Of a stretch of DNA of 64,000 nt, positions 43,363 to 51,730 are shown piece after piece; the first letter of the stretch is position 1; every line of letters begins with the position of its first letter. Under the pieces are notes generated by a model. It was not told the DNA's origin. It saw nothing but the letters and a program-made list of their open reading frames with translations, and made no database searches. This DNA comes from Evansella sp. LMS18 (GTDB taxonomy: Bacteria; Bacillota; Bacilli; Bacillales; Salisediminibacteriaceae): NCBI RefSeq assembly GCF_024362785.1, contig NZ_CP093301.1:434001-498000 (forward strand). The letters are read 5' to 3'. Made by a program: the position numbers and the translations under genes.

Positions 43363-43518
43363 TTACATAAGACGATTCAGATACTCGGCTTGCTTCGCGC
43401 GGACAGCTTCACTGTGTTTTACAGATTCCTGATACTCATAAGCCCTTTCAATATCTTTACCATCGTATTTTCTTCGTGCTACTGTTATCGTCAGAAAAAA
43501 CAAATTAAACAACATCAT
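43363..43518 (-). CDS. YrzI-family micro-protein, copy 4
   Basis: A 51-residue peptide, MMLFNLFFLTITVARRKYDGK, then YQESVKHSEAVRAKQAEYLNRLM. It is the first gene of the tandem set and has GGGGG-8-ATG. Confidence 0.8.
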   Translation of the reverse strand: MMLFNLFFLTITVARRKYDGKDIERAYEYQESVKHSEAVRAKQAEYLNRLM

Positions 43519-43747
43519 TCAGATCACCCCCTTACATTAACAATATAAGAATCCTGAATGTTTTACTTCGTTTTATAGTTGCAAATTCATCTACAACCTT
43601 AGTTGTATTTGTTGCTCTTCATAAAGATAACGTTTCAAAAAAGCAAAGTGTTGGAGAAAAATATAAAATTTAAAATCCTCCAAGTTGGCGAAATTACACT
43701 CGCCTGAACTTGGCTCCATCCTAAGTACAATTTTCAGGCACAAAAAA

Positions 43748-43770
43748 GCACAGGTGGACGCACCTGTGCT
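43748..43770 (-). terminator. Terminator upstream of the YrzI set
   Basis: AGCACAGGTG/CACCTGTGCT with a three-base loop, then TTTTTTG on the minus strand. It would end a transcript coming from the micro-ORF at 43895-43984. Confidence 0.85.
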
Positions 43771-43894
43771 GATAGTATCCATATTCCCGGAGGACGAAAC
43801 GTTTGTTCGGTACTTCCCGGAAAAAAGCATAAAAAAACACAGGTCTGTTCTTTAACCTGCGCATACCAAATTGGATATAAAGGCTTCTCTGCAA

Positions 43895-43984
43895 TTAATG
43901 CCGGAATACCTTAACGGAGGCTAAAGCAATTAGATTATTAAATTTAGAGTTTGATTTTAATTGAATTAAGTTGAGCATCATCAT
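43895..43984 (-). CDS. Putative 29-residue micro-protein
   Basis: AAAGGAGG followed ten bases later by three tandem ATG codons and 27 further codons (MMMLNLIQLKSNSKFNNLIALASVK...). A terminator lies 125 bases downstream. No family recognised. The strong ribosome site and the terminator argue for a real transcript. Confidence 0.4.
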   Translation of the reverse strand: MMMLNLIQLKSNSKFNNLIALASVKVFRH

Positions 43985-44308
43985 TTTATAAAAGCCTCCT
44001 TTCCATAATTTTCATTTCACATCTTCCACCACGTATTCTACTCCTATTGTTTGCATTTGTAAAGACACAATTTAGAATTTTTTAAACTTTTTTTATCGTT
44101 TCCTTTTACCATACAATTATATGCTGGTCACTTTGTATGATTCCTTATACTCCCCAAATAAAAAAAAATCCGCTAAACCCACCGATAACTTTAATGGACG
44201 AGGTCTTAAATAAGCTCTGTTAAAGGCTTTTGCTGATTTTGAACATATTATTTATAAGTCCAATAAAAAAACTGCCCTTTCTTTTGTGAAAGAGCAGCGG
44301 TTTTAATA
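43985..44308. other. Intergenic stretch, no gene seen
   Basis: AT-rich. Contains one weak hairpin near 44270-44300 (CCCTTTC/GAAAGAG). No gene or RNA recognised. Confidence 0.4.
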
Positions 44309-44566
44309 ATTGAATCAATTTCATAATTCAGGATTTGCATCCTTAATGCAAACATTATCTTAAAATGTTACTTTTGTTGTTCGATTTACGCTACAGACGG
44401 ACGCGTTCTGCGGGCACGGCTTCAACTAATTTTTGACGGCTGAAAGTCGTCAAAAATGGATTTTCAGCTCGCGCTTTTCCCGCCAGAGTCGCCGTCTTAC
44501 GCTGCAATCGAAAAGTAATGTTCTTCTTTTTTTATGCAAAGTCTATATATGAAATTTATACAATTG
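44309..44566 (+). repeat. Dispersed inverted-repeat element, family 1, copy D (short form)
   Basis: About 258 bases, opposite in orientation to B and C. The left terminal repeat is ATTGAATCAATTTCATAATT. Sub-terminal blocks are TCGATTTACGCTACAGACGG (44381) and CCGTCTTACGCTGCAATCGA (ending 44511). The central hairpin is TTGACGGC...GTCGTCAA. The right end is five bases from the YisL stop codon. Confidence 0.9.
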
Positions 44567-44570
44567 TTTT

Positions 44571-44918
44571 TTATATTGCTGTCCAGCCGAGGAATAAGAC
44601 TATAACAAGGGCGATTCCAAATTGGGCCCAGTAAGCGATTTTTGCAGTCCCTGCGAGGGTCCCTTTTGCGCTTCTCGTCGAGATCATTTCCATAGAATAT
44701 ATCAGCCAGATAGCGAGAAGTCCTTTAATCACAGCAACCCAGTAGAACTGATAAGTAACCAGCAGGGTTCCTCCAGTAACAATGACTAAGATATAAAATA
44801 ACCGCAGTGTCATCTGTGTAATTTTAGCTGGTTTTGCTTTTCCGGATTTCACAAAGAAAAGTGTAAGGAAAAATACAATCAGCATGAGAAGCCAGACAAG
44901 ATTATGAGCATGTACCAC
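44571..44918 (-). CDS. yisL: YisL family (DUF1516) membrane protein
   Basis: A 115-residue protein with four helices. HAHNLVWLLMLIVFFLTLFF, KITQMTLRLFYILVIVTGGTLL and GLLAIWLIYSMEMISTR match B. subtilis YisL in order and length. Function unknown. The start is GTG 44918, eight bases after GGAGG. Confidence 0.88.
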   Translation of the reverse strand: MVHAHNLVWLLMLIVFFLTLFFVKSGKAKPAKITQMTLRLFYILVIVTGGTLLVTYQFYWVAVIKGLLAIWLIYSMEMISTRSAKGTLAGTAKIAYWAQFGIALVIVLFLGWTAI

Positions 44919-45072
44919 AACATTTTCCTCCTTTAATATACAAGCAATGCTTCAACTCTATGTAGTATACAAAAAATCCCCTCTCCAAGTAAACTAAAAT
45001 GCCTTTATAGCTCATCCTTCTCCCTAAATCAGCAATTTAAAACATTTTGTTTTCCCGCTAAAATAAATAAAA

Positions 45073-45094
45073 CCCCGGTAAATAATAACCAGGG
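45073..45094 (-). terminator. Terminator of the pst-phoU operon
   Basis: CCCTGG/CCGGGG (one wobble) around an AT-rich loop, followed on the minus strand by TTTTATTTATT. Confidence 0.7.
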
Positions 45095-45105
45095 CACTGA
45101 AAATG

Positions 45106-45765
45106 TTAATTAAGATCAAACTTTTTTCCGTTCACTTCATAAATAATCCATTCTGCAATATTTGTGCTGTAGTCTGCGATCCGTTCTATATAACGTGAGA
45201 TAAATGCAAGCTGGGTGATATTCTCGATCATGCCAGGCTCCAGTACAGCTGTTTTAAATAGAGACTGAACAAATTCCCCGTACGCTTTATCAATCTCATC
45301 GTCAATCGCAGCGATTTTCTGGGCCTCCAGTACATCTCCTTTACGGTAAGCTGATAATACAGCTTTTAACATTTCATTTGTTCTTGCGCCCATCTTCTGA
45401 ATTTCCTGTTCAAAACCCTGGCCGCTAAGTAATTCATTGATTCTTAACGCCGCCTTCGCTATATCGACAGACAAATCCCCAATCCGTTCCAGGTCGCTGG
45501 AAATTTTCAGGCTGACGATGACTTTCCTGAGGTCAGAAGCAACCGGCTGCTGTTTTGTAATTAACAGCGTGGCATTTTCATTAATCGTTAACTCTTTGTT
45601 ATTGATCAGCCTGTCATTCGTGATGATAACATTAAGTTTCTCACTATCGTTGCTGGAAACGGCTTTCAGTGTTTCCGACAAGGCCTCCTCTGCCATACTG
45701 CCTAAATTAAGGACGTCTTCTTTCAATGACGAAAGACTTGTGGAGAATTGCTCTCTTATTACCAT
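45106..45765 (-). CDS. phoU: Phosphate transport regulator PhoU
   Basis: A 219-residue all-helical protein made of two three-helix PhoU repeats. ISSDLERIGDLSVDIAKAAL and ISRYIERIADYSTNIAEWIIY are the two metal-binding E-R-x-x-D motifs. It connects the Pst transporter with Pho signalling and phosphate homeostasis. It is the last gene of the operon, 14 bases after pstB. Not all Bacillus species have phoU in this operon. Confidence 0.95.
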   Translation of the reverse strand: MVIREQFSTSLSSLKEDVLNLGSMAEEALSETLKAVSSNDSEKLNVIITNDRLINNKELTINENATLLITKQQPVASDLRKVIVSLKISSDLERIGDLSVDIAKAALRINELLSGQGFEQEIQKMGARTNEMLKAVLSAYRKGDVLEAQKIAAIDDEIDKAYGEFVQSLFKTAVLEPGMIENITQLAFISRYIERIADYSTNIAEWIIYEVNGKKFDLN

Positions 45766-45779
45766 AGTTGCTTCCCCCT

Positions 45780-46619
45780 TTATCCAAACCTGCCTGAAAT
45801 ATAATCTTCTGTCCGCTTATCGTCCGGAGTTGAAAAAATGTGGTCTGTATTTCCGTATTCAATGACTTCCCCGTGCAAAAAGAATGCTGTGCTGCTGGAA
45901 ATCCTAGCTGCCTGCTGCATGTTATGGGTAACGATGACAATACTGTATTCCTTTTTTAAATTCTGGACGAGTTCTTCAACCTTCAATGTGGAGACTGGGT
46001 CCAGCGCAGAAGTTGGTTCATCCATCAGAATGACGTCCGGCTCTATTGCAAGGCACCTGGCAATGCAGAGACGCTGCTGCTGCCCTCCTGAAAGGCCGTA
46101 AGCATTTTCATGGAGACGGTCTTTCACTTCATCCCAGATGGCTGCCCCTCTCAGGCTGTTTTCCACAATTTCCTGCAAAAGCTTTTTATTTCGGATACCA
46201 TGGATTTTCGGGCCGTAAGCCACATTTTCAAAGATTGACTTTGGAAACGGGTTAGGTTTCTGAAAGACCATACCCACCCTTGTCCGGAGTTCTTCCACTT
46301 TGAAGTCTTTGTCAAGGATATTCCGGTCTCTGTACAATATTTCCCCTGAGATTTTTACATTGGGTACGAGTTCTACCATTCTGTTCAATGTTTTCAGGTA
46401 CGTGGATTTTCCGCAGCCTGAAGGGCCAATGATAGCTGTAACTTCATTTTCACGGATTGGCAGATTAATATTTTTTAAAGCATGGTCTTTTCCATACCAG
46501 AGATTTAAGCTCTTGGTTTCATAGACGCGTTTGCCAGACTCTATTTCAACAATATTTGTAGTCTGTCCTCCGGGATATACTGCTTTTTTCCTGTTATCTG
46601 GGACTGTTACTGCTGACAT
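45780..46619 (-). CDS. pstB: Phosphate ABC transporter ATP-binding protein PstB
   Basis: A 279-residue ABC ATPase. Walker [10 protein letters not shown], signature [16 protein letters not shown], Walker [14 protein letters not shown], switch [23 protein letters not shown] and [18 protein letters not shown] are PstB-specific. It powers phosphate import through PstC-PstA. The ribosome site GGGAGG lies nine bases before ATG; pstA is 18 bases upstream. Confidence 0.97.
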   Translation of the reverse strand: MSAVTVPDNRKKAVYPGGQTTNIVEIESGKRVYETKSLNLWYGKDHALKNINLPIRENEVTAIIGPSGCGKSTYLKTLNRMVELVPNVKISGEILYRDRNILDKDFKVEELRTRVGMVFQKPNPFPKSIFENVAYGPKIHGIRNKKLLQEIVENSLRGAAIWDEVKDRLHENAYGLSGGQQQRLCIARCLAIEPDVILMDEPTSALDPVSTLKVEELVQNLKKEYSIVIVTHNMQQAARISSSTAFFLHGEVIEYGNTDHIFSTPDDKRTEDYISGRFG

Positions 46620-46637
46620 TTTGCTTCGCCTCCCTAT

Positions 46638-47522
46638 TTAATATCGTTTTTGGAACTTGTTTCTCAAAATAATTGCCACCGAATTCATTAAAAATAAGAT
46701 GACCAGTAAAACGAGTATGGTGGCAGCTGCCAGGTTCGCATACTCATCAACAAGAACAGAATCTAATGTCCAGTAATAGATTTGCATTGGCAATGCGGTG
46801 AAGTTATCAAAAATACTGCCTGGAATCGGGATTAAAAGTGCCGGTATACCTAAAGCCACTAAAGGAGCAGTTTCCCCAATCGCACGGGAAAGAGCGAGAA
46901 TGGTCCCTGTTAAAATGCCAGGAAGAGCTGCGGGAAGAACGATATTTTTGATTGTCTGCCACTTTGTCGCCCCCATCCCAAAGGAAGCTTCCCGCAAAAA
47001 TCCAGGTACAGATCTGATTGCTTCCTGTGCAGCCACGACAACAATCGGGAGCACGAGGAGAGACATGGTTAACCCTCCGGCAATTACACTCGTTCCGAAG
47101 CCGAATACTCTCACAAACACCGTCAGTCCAAGGAGGCCAAAAACAATGGATGGAACTCCGGCAAGATTATTTATATTCGTCTGGATAAAAGAGTGGAGAC
47201 GCCCTCTCTTCGCGTATTCCTCTAAATACACTGCCGTGCCTACCCCCAATATCATTGTTACCGGCCCGACAATCAGCATAAGCCAGAGAGTACCGGTAAT
47301 GGCCCCTTTTATTCCTGCATTTTCAGGGATGGTGGATAATCTGTTTGTCAAAAAATCAAAGTTCAGCCAGCCAATCGTATCCACAAACACTCTGTACAGC
47401 AGAACAGCTAATACTATCAGCCCAAAGAGTGTCGCCGCCAAAAACAAATACTTAATGAGCTTGTTAATCAGAATCCGGGTGGTCATTCTTTTGTTTACTG
47501 TATCCAGGTCAATATACTTCAT
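46638..47522 (-). CDS. pstA: Phosphate ABC transporter permease PstA
   Basis: A 294-residue permease with six helices. EAIRSVPGFLREASFGMGATKWQTI is the EAA loop that docks PstB. TIPENAGIKGAITGTLWLMLIVGP is typical of PstA. The start MKYIDLDT lies four bases after the pstC stop; its ribosome site GGGAGG overlaps the pstC end. Translational coupling is likely. Confidence 0.96.
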   Translation of the reverse strand: MKYIDLDTVNKRMTTRILINKLIKYLFLAATLFGLIVLAVLLYRVFVDTIGWLNFDFLTNRLSTIPENAGIKGAITGTLWLMLIVGPVTMILGVGTAVYLEEYAKRGRLHSFIQTNINNLAGVPSIVFGLLGLTVFVRVFGFGTSVIAGGLTMSLLVLPIVVVAAQEAIRSVPGFLREASFGMGATKWQTIKNIVLPAALPGILTGTILALSRAIGETAPLVALGIPALLIPIPGSIFDNFTALPMQIYYWTLDSVLVDEYANLAAATILVLLVILFLMNSVAIILRNKFQKRY

Positions 47523-47526
47523 TTTT

Positions 47527-48477
47527 TTAATAAACCTCCCTGTATCTGCGGGAAATGTATCTTGCAAGCAGATTCATCAGCAGTGTGAAGATAAATAATG
47601 TGAAGGCTACCGCATACAGGCTGTAGTAAGCGGTTGTTCCGCTTGCAGCGTCACCGCTCGTTACTTCAACGATATATGCTGTCATCGTCTGCATCGACTG
47701 TGTAAGGTCGAAGGTCAAGTTTTTAGAACTTCCGCTGGCTATCGTGACAATCATCGTTTCCCCGATCGCACGTGAAATCCCCAGGACGAATGAGGCGACA
47801 ATTCCGGAAATTGCAGCTGGAATAACTACACGCAAAGTAACTTCCAGTTTTGTTGAACCAAGGGCAAGAGCGCCTTCTCTCATTACGTTGGGGACAGAAT
47901 TCATCGCATCTTCCGAGAGGGATGCAACCATTGGGATAATCATTATGCCCATTACAATTCCCGGGCTCAATGCGTTGGTTGCCTGCAGACCGGGTATCAG
48001 TTCTCTTAATACAGGAGTTACAAAAGTAAAAGCAAAAAATCCATAGACAATTGTAGGTATTCCAGCAAGAACTTCCAATACTGGTTTTAACATTTTCCTC
48101 GTGTTATCAGACGCGTACTCACTTAAAAATACTGCGGTTGCTAATCCTACAGGAACAGCTACTGCCATTGCCACGAGTGAGATCATAATTGTTCCTGTCA
48201 GCAGTGGCAGAATACTGAATTTTGGTTCGACAGGACTTAAAGGTTTCAGTTCCGTGGTGGCAAAAAATTCAATGAATGATACTTCTCTGAAAAACAACAC
48301 AGTCTCATAGACTAATGTGGAGATGATGCCTACCGTAGTAAGAACAGATACAGATGCAAGCAGAAACAATAAGGACGGAATTACTTTTTCCGTTATTCTC
48401 CTGATACCTGCCTTACTCTTCTTCTGTTCAATCATTGCTTTTACGCTGATTGCTTTTTCACTGATTGCTTTTTCCAT
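47527..48477 (-). CDS. pstC: Phosphate ABC transporter permease PstC
   Basis: A 316-residue permease with six helices. The EAA loop is EDAMNSVPNVMREGALALGSTKLEV. FFATTELKPLSPVEPKFSILPLLTGTIMISLVA is a PstC N-terminal mark. It pairs with PstA in the membrane. The start follows GGGAGG by ten bases. Confidence 0.96.
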   Translation of the reverse strand: MEKAISEKAISVKAMIEQKKSKAGIRRITEKVIPSLLFLLASVSVLTTVGIISTLVYETVLFFREVSFIEFFATTELKPLSPVEPKFSILPLLTGTIMISLVAMAVAVPVGLATAVFLSEYASDNTRKMLKPVLEVLAGIPTIVYGFFAFTFVTPVLRELIPGLQATNALSPGIVMGIMIIPMVASLSEDAMNSVPNVMREGALALGSTKLEVTLRVVIPAAISGIVASFVLGISRAIGETMIVTIASGSSKNLTFDLTQSMQTMTAYIVEVTSGDAASGTTAYYSLYAVAFTLFIFTLLMNLLARYISRRYREVY

Positions 48478-48546
48478 GGCAAGTTATCCTCCCAGACGAA
48501 AAATAAGGGGAGAAGCAAGCATTCCGCTTCTCCCGGTTAATTCTGA

Positions 48547-49584
48547 TTAATTTATAGATTGGATAAACTCCAGGCTTTCCTGCAGCTCCTCTTCCGGTAG
48601 CGGAGCAAAGCCTGTATCTCCGGCGAAGTCATTAGCAACCTGGAATATATATTCAGCAAATGCTTTCACCTGAGGCTTTTCTTTTGCTGCGTCGATGCTA
48701 AGGTTTGTAAACACTGGACGGGTGAACGGCCCATATTCTCCATCTTCAGCAATTGTGTCCAGAGAAGGGGCGACCGGTCCGTTTCCAAAGTCAACTTCCA
48801 CGGCTTTAATCTTGTCATCGTTGTTTGCATAGTAGCCATAACCGAAGAATGCGATCGCATTTTCGTCTTCCGCAACTAAGTTTACGAGAGTGGAATACTC
48901 CTGCTGCAGGTTAATCGTCTCGACTAAGTCCTGCTCTTCGATAATTTCCTTAACGAAAAATTCATTAGTTCCATGGTTTTCATTCGGCCCGTAAAAATTA
49001 ATTTCTTCTTCTGGCCATTCAGGACGAATATCAGACCAGAGCACCACATCATCATCTTTGTAATTTCCAGTCACAAACATTGTACTGATTTCCTCTTCTG
49101 TCATCTCTTCAGCCCAGTCGTTCTCCGGGTTGATAACCATCGTTAACCCATCAAGAGCAACTTTAAATTCCTTTGACTCGATTCCGTTCGCTTCCAGTTC
49201 GGCGACTTCTTCTTCTTTTATTTCACGGGAAGCATTCGCAAAGTCCGTCTCCCCTGCTACATATTTTTGCATGCCGGCACTTGTCCCTGCACGTGCCACT
49301 TCAACACTTACATTTTCCTGTTCGTTCACCATAAATTCTTCAGCAATTCGGGACATTAATGGATAAACTGTACCGGATCCATCAATAACTACCGAGCCTG
49401 AAAGCTCCTCAGCGTTCCCATCGTTTCCACTGTTACTGTTATTTTCGCTGCTGTTGTTGTTTCCTCCGTTTGTCGTATCGCTCCCGCTTTGCTCAGTTCC
49501 TTCAGCTCCCCCTGAACTACAAGCTGCAGTAGCAATCACCATAGCTGTCAACATAGAAAATAAGGCTGTCTTTTTAATCATCAT
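48547..49584 (-). CDS. pstS: Phosphate-binding lipoprotein PstS
   Basis: A 345-residue binding protein. The signal peptide ends ATAAC with the lipobox Cys. An Asn/Ser/Gly/Glu-rich linker follows. VVIDGSGTVYPLMSRIAEEF and ARAGTSAGMQKYVAGETDFANASREI contain the phosphate-coordinating residues of the PstS fold. It captures phosphate outside the membrane and hands it to PstCA. The start is ATG 49584, nine bases after AAGGAGG. Expression is almost surely under PhoP (see next entry). Confidence 0.96.
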   Translation of the reverse strand: MMIKKTALFSMLTAMVIATAACSSGGAEGTEQSGSDTTNGGNNNSSENNSNSGNDGNAEELSGSVVIDGSGTVYPLMSRIAEEFMVNEQENVSVEVARAGTSAGMQKYVAGETDFANASREIKEEEVAELEANGIESKEFKVALDGLTMVINPENDWAEEMTEEEISTMFVTGNYKDDDVVLWSDIRPEWPEEEINFYGPNENHGTNEFFVKEIIEEQDLVETINLQQEYSTLVNLVAEDENAIAFFGYGYYANNDDKIKAVEVDFGNGPVAPSLDTIAEDGEYGPFTRPVFTNLSIDAAKEKPQVKAFAEYIFQVANDFAGDTGFAPLPEEELQESLEFIQSIN

Positions 49585-49660
49585 TAATAAGTTCCTCCTT
49601 AAAATCAGCTTCAAAGTTTGATAGAGTTTGTTGTTTATTGTCTCTCTATCTCTAATTCTG

Positions 49661-49725
49661 ATTATACGAAGCTAATGTTAAGGACAAATAAATCTGGTGT
49701 AAATCAATTGTGAAGGTTATGTAAA
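49661..49725 (-). promoter_or_regulatory. PhoP-controlled promoter of pstSCAB-phoU
   Basis: Five hexamers on the minus strand at exact 11-base steps: TTTACA (49725), TTCACA (49714), TTTACA (49703), TTTATT (49692), TTAACA (49681). The PhoP box consensus is TT(A/T/C)ACA in tandem with about 11-base period. TATAAT follows at 49666-49661 as the -10. The start codon is 77 bases further on. Confidence 0.88.
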
Positions 49726-49783
49726 GGCTGAGTTTACAATTGGCTTTGTGGTGAAGCAGGAGTTTTCTGCTGTCTCCACGGTT

Positions 49784-50019
49784 TAGAGAAGTGGCGTGTC
49801 GGTTTCGGGAATGGGAGACCTATTTTCGAGAATTGGACTTGCGTTTTCGAGAATAAGGTCCTGCTTCGAGAATTGGATGACTCATTTCGAGAATGAAACA
49901 CTCCTTTTCGAGAATAGGCCTTGCGTTTTCGAGAATAAGGTCCTGCTTCGAGAATTGGATGACTCATTTCGAGAATGAAACACTCCTTTTCGAGAATAGG
50001 ACTTGCGTTTTTGAGAATG
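49784..50019 (+). repeat. CGAGAAT word array with 21/19-base spacing, upstream of NERD gene 2
   Basis: The word TTCGAGAAT starts (at C) at 49827, 49848, 49867, 49888, 49909, 49930, 49949, 49970, 49991, with degenerate copies at 49806 and 50012. Steps are 21, 19, 21, 21 repeating, giving an 82-bp higher-order unit present about 2.5 times. It lies between the PhoP box of pstS and the NERD gene. The frames it opens are spurious. Confidence 0.95.
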
Positions 50020-50241
50020 AGAATTCGCTTCTTATACAGGCGGGTTACGAAAAACTAATTAATAAAAGGATTTGCTTAATTGATAGCTGCGCTCCGAAGC
50101 TGCTCAAGCAATCCAGCAAAGCAGTTAAGCAATTATTCTTTAAATTTCGAGGGAATAAATTGAACTAATAGAAGGGAAATATCTTTCAATGAAGAATTAA
50201 ATAGAGTGGATTAATAGAATTTTTTTAAAGGAGGCACTTAT

Positions 50242-51213
50242 GTGATCAAAAAACAACGCAAACCATCTATCAAATTACGGCAGCTTGAAGCTCTGTTCCG
50301 GCGGTTAAACACAAGCCATCACAGGAGGAAAGATGTGGAAGACGATTTATTTAAAGCAAGGGCCGGCTATAAGGGCGAACAGCAGCTGGACTATGACCTC
50401 ACTTTCCTCAGAGATCATGAATTCCTCATACTCAGCGATCTTCGGCTGCCCCACCAAGGTAAACATTTTCAGCTTGATTCCCTGCTCATCTCCCCATACT
50501 TTTTTCTTCATATTGACGCAAAGCACTTATCAGGAAAAATTGAAATCGACCACACTTTAGGTCAGATGAAACGGGTTAGACCGAACAATGAGGAAGATGT
50601 GTACAGTGACCCAACCCTCCAGATAAAACGCCACGAACTGCAGCTTCGTGAATGGTTGCAAGTGAACAAACAACCTCTTCTTCCCTTTGAATCCCTCGTT
50701 GTTTTTACCCACCCTAACGCCTACTTAACAATATTAAATGGACACCCCTACAGGCGACGCATCATAAAAAATGGTTTATTAATAGAAAAAATTACTGGTT
50801 TACAGCAAAAATACCGTCGCCCCGTTTTTTCTCATAAAGATCTTCAAAAGATTTGCCGCCAGCTCATTAAGCAGCATACTCCCTCCTGGGAAAACCTTCT
50901 CCAGAAATATAGTATTTCTCCTGACGATATACGGACTGGTGTTTTCTGCCCGAAGTGCGGGTGGAGGCCGATGGAAAGGATCCATGGTAACTGGAGGTGT
51001 ATTAATCAATCTTGTAAATATGAAGATCGAAATTGTCACCTGGCAGCTCTTGATGACTTTGCACTTATTTTTGGCCCCATGATTTCCAACGCACAGTTGA
51101 GAAACTTCCTCCATTTATCCTCTTTCGCTACAGCTTACCGTATACTTTCCAATATGAAACTACTTTATAAAGGAGAACAACGATACAGGGTATACTATCT
51201 TCCTTTAGATTAA
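50242..51213 (+). CDS. NERD-domain (nuclease-related) protein with C-terminal zinc ribbon, copy 2
   Basis: A 323-residue paralogue of the protein at 2445-3362. NERD domain at about 40-160 with E46 (GYKGE), D79 (FQLDSLL), D92-x-K94 (HIDAKHL, where copy 1 has E-x-K) and Q127. Zinc ribbon C236, C239, C253, C258 (CPKCGW...CINQSCKY), then a helical tail that also matches copy 1 in layout. No signal or membrane segment. The start is GTG 50242, seven bases after GGAGG. Word arrays lie on both sides (ending 223 bases before, starting 25 bases after). Confidence 0.88.
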   Translation: MIKKQRKPSIKLRQLEALFRRLNTSHHRRKDVEDDLFKARAGYKGEQQLDYDLTFLRDHEFLILSDLRLPHQGKHFQLDSLLISPYFFLHIDAKHLSGKIEIDHTLGQMKRVRPNNEEDVYSDPTLQIKRHELQLREWLQVNKQPLLPFESLVVFTHPNAYLTILNGHPYRRRIIKNGLLIEKITGLQQKYRRPVFSHKDLQKICRQLIKQHTPSWENLLQKYSISPDDIRTGVFCPKCGWRPMERIHGNWRCINQSCKYEDRNCHLAALDDFALIFGPMISNAQLRNFLHLSSFATAYRILSNMKLLYKGEQRYRVYYLPLD

Positions 51214-51237
51214 ATATTCGATAATTGTATTCTCGTT

Positions 51238-51676
51238 CGTTGATTGACCTCGCTTTTTCGTTGATTAATCTCCATGTTTCGTTGATTGAACACTCGATTT
51301 CGTTGATTAAATTCCCGTTCGTTGATTAACCCCGCTTTTTCGTTGATTAATCTCCATGTTTCGTTGATTGAACACTCGATTTCGTTGATTGTATTCCCGT
51401 TCGTTGATTAACCCCGCTTTTTCGTTGATTAATCTCCATATTTCGTTGATTGTATTCCCGTTCGTTGATTGACCCCACTTTTTCGTTGATTAATCTCCAT
51501 ATTTCGTTGATTAAATTCCCGTTCGTTGATTGACCCCGCTTTTTCGTTGATTAATCTCCATGTTTCGTTGATTGAACACTCGATTTCGTTGATTGTATTC
51601 CCGTTCGTTGATTGACCCCGCTTTTTCGTTGATTAATCTCCATGTTTCGTTGATTGAACACTCGATTTCGTTGATT
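51238..51676 (+). repeat. CGTTGATT word array with 21/19-base spacing, downstream of NERD gene 2
   Basis: Twenty-two copies of CGTTGATT from 51238 to 51669. Every step is 21 bases except 19-base steps that follow the inter-word TTCCCGTT (at 51301, 51383, 51444, 51505, 51587). The inter-word fillers come from a small set (CCCCGCTTTT, AATCTCCATGTT, GAACACTCGATT, ATTCCCGTT). No filler is unique, so it is not CRISPR. Confidence 0.97.
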
Positions 51677-51684
51677 AACCAAAC

Positions 51685-51715
51685 AAGCCTTCCCGAAATA
51701 CATTCGGAAAGGCTT
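51685..51715 (-). terminator. Terminator of yhfI
   Basis: AAGCCTTTCCGAA/TTCGGGAAGGCTT with a five-base core loop, then GTTTGG on the minus strand; it may serve the array side as well. Confidence 0.75.
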
Positions 51716-51730
51716 GCCTGCAACAAAAAG

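Noticed and set aside
43591-43830. 79-codon minus-strand frame
   Set aside because: It crosses a strong terminator hairpin and lacks a ribosome site.
46798-47598. Plus-strand frame of 266 codons opposite pstA
   Set aside because: A shadow of the strongly supported pstA/pstC genes.
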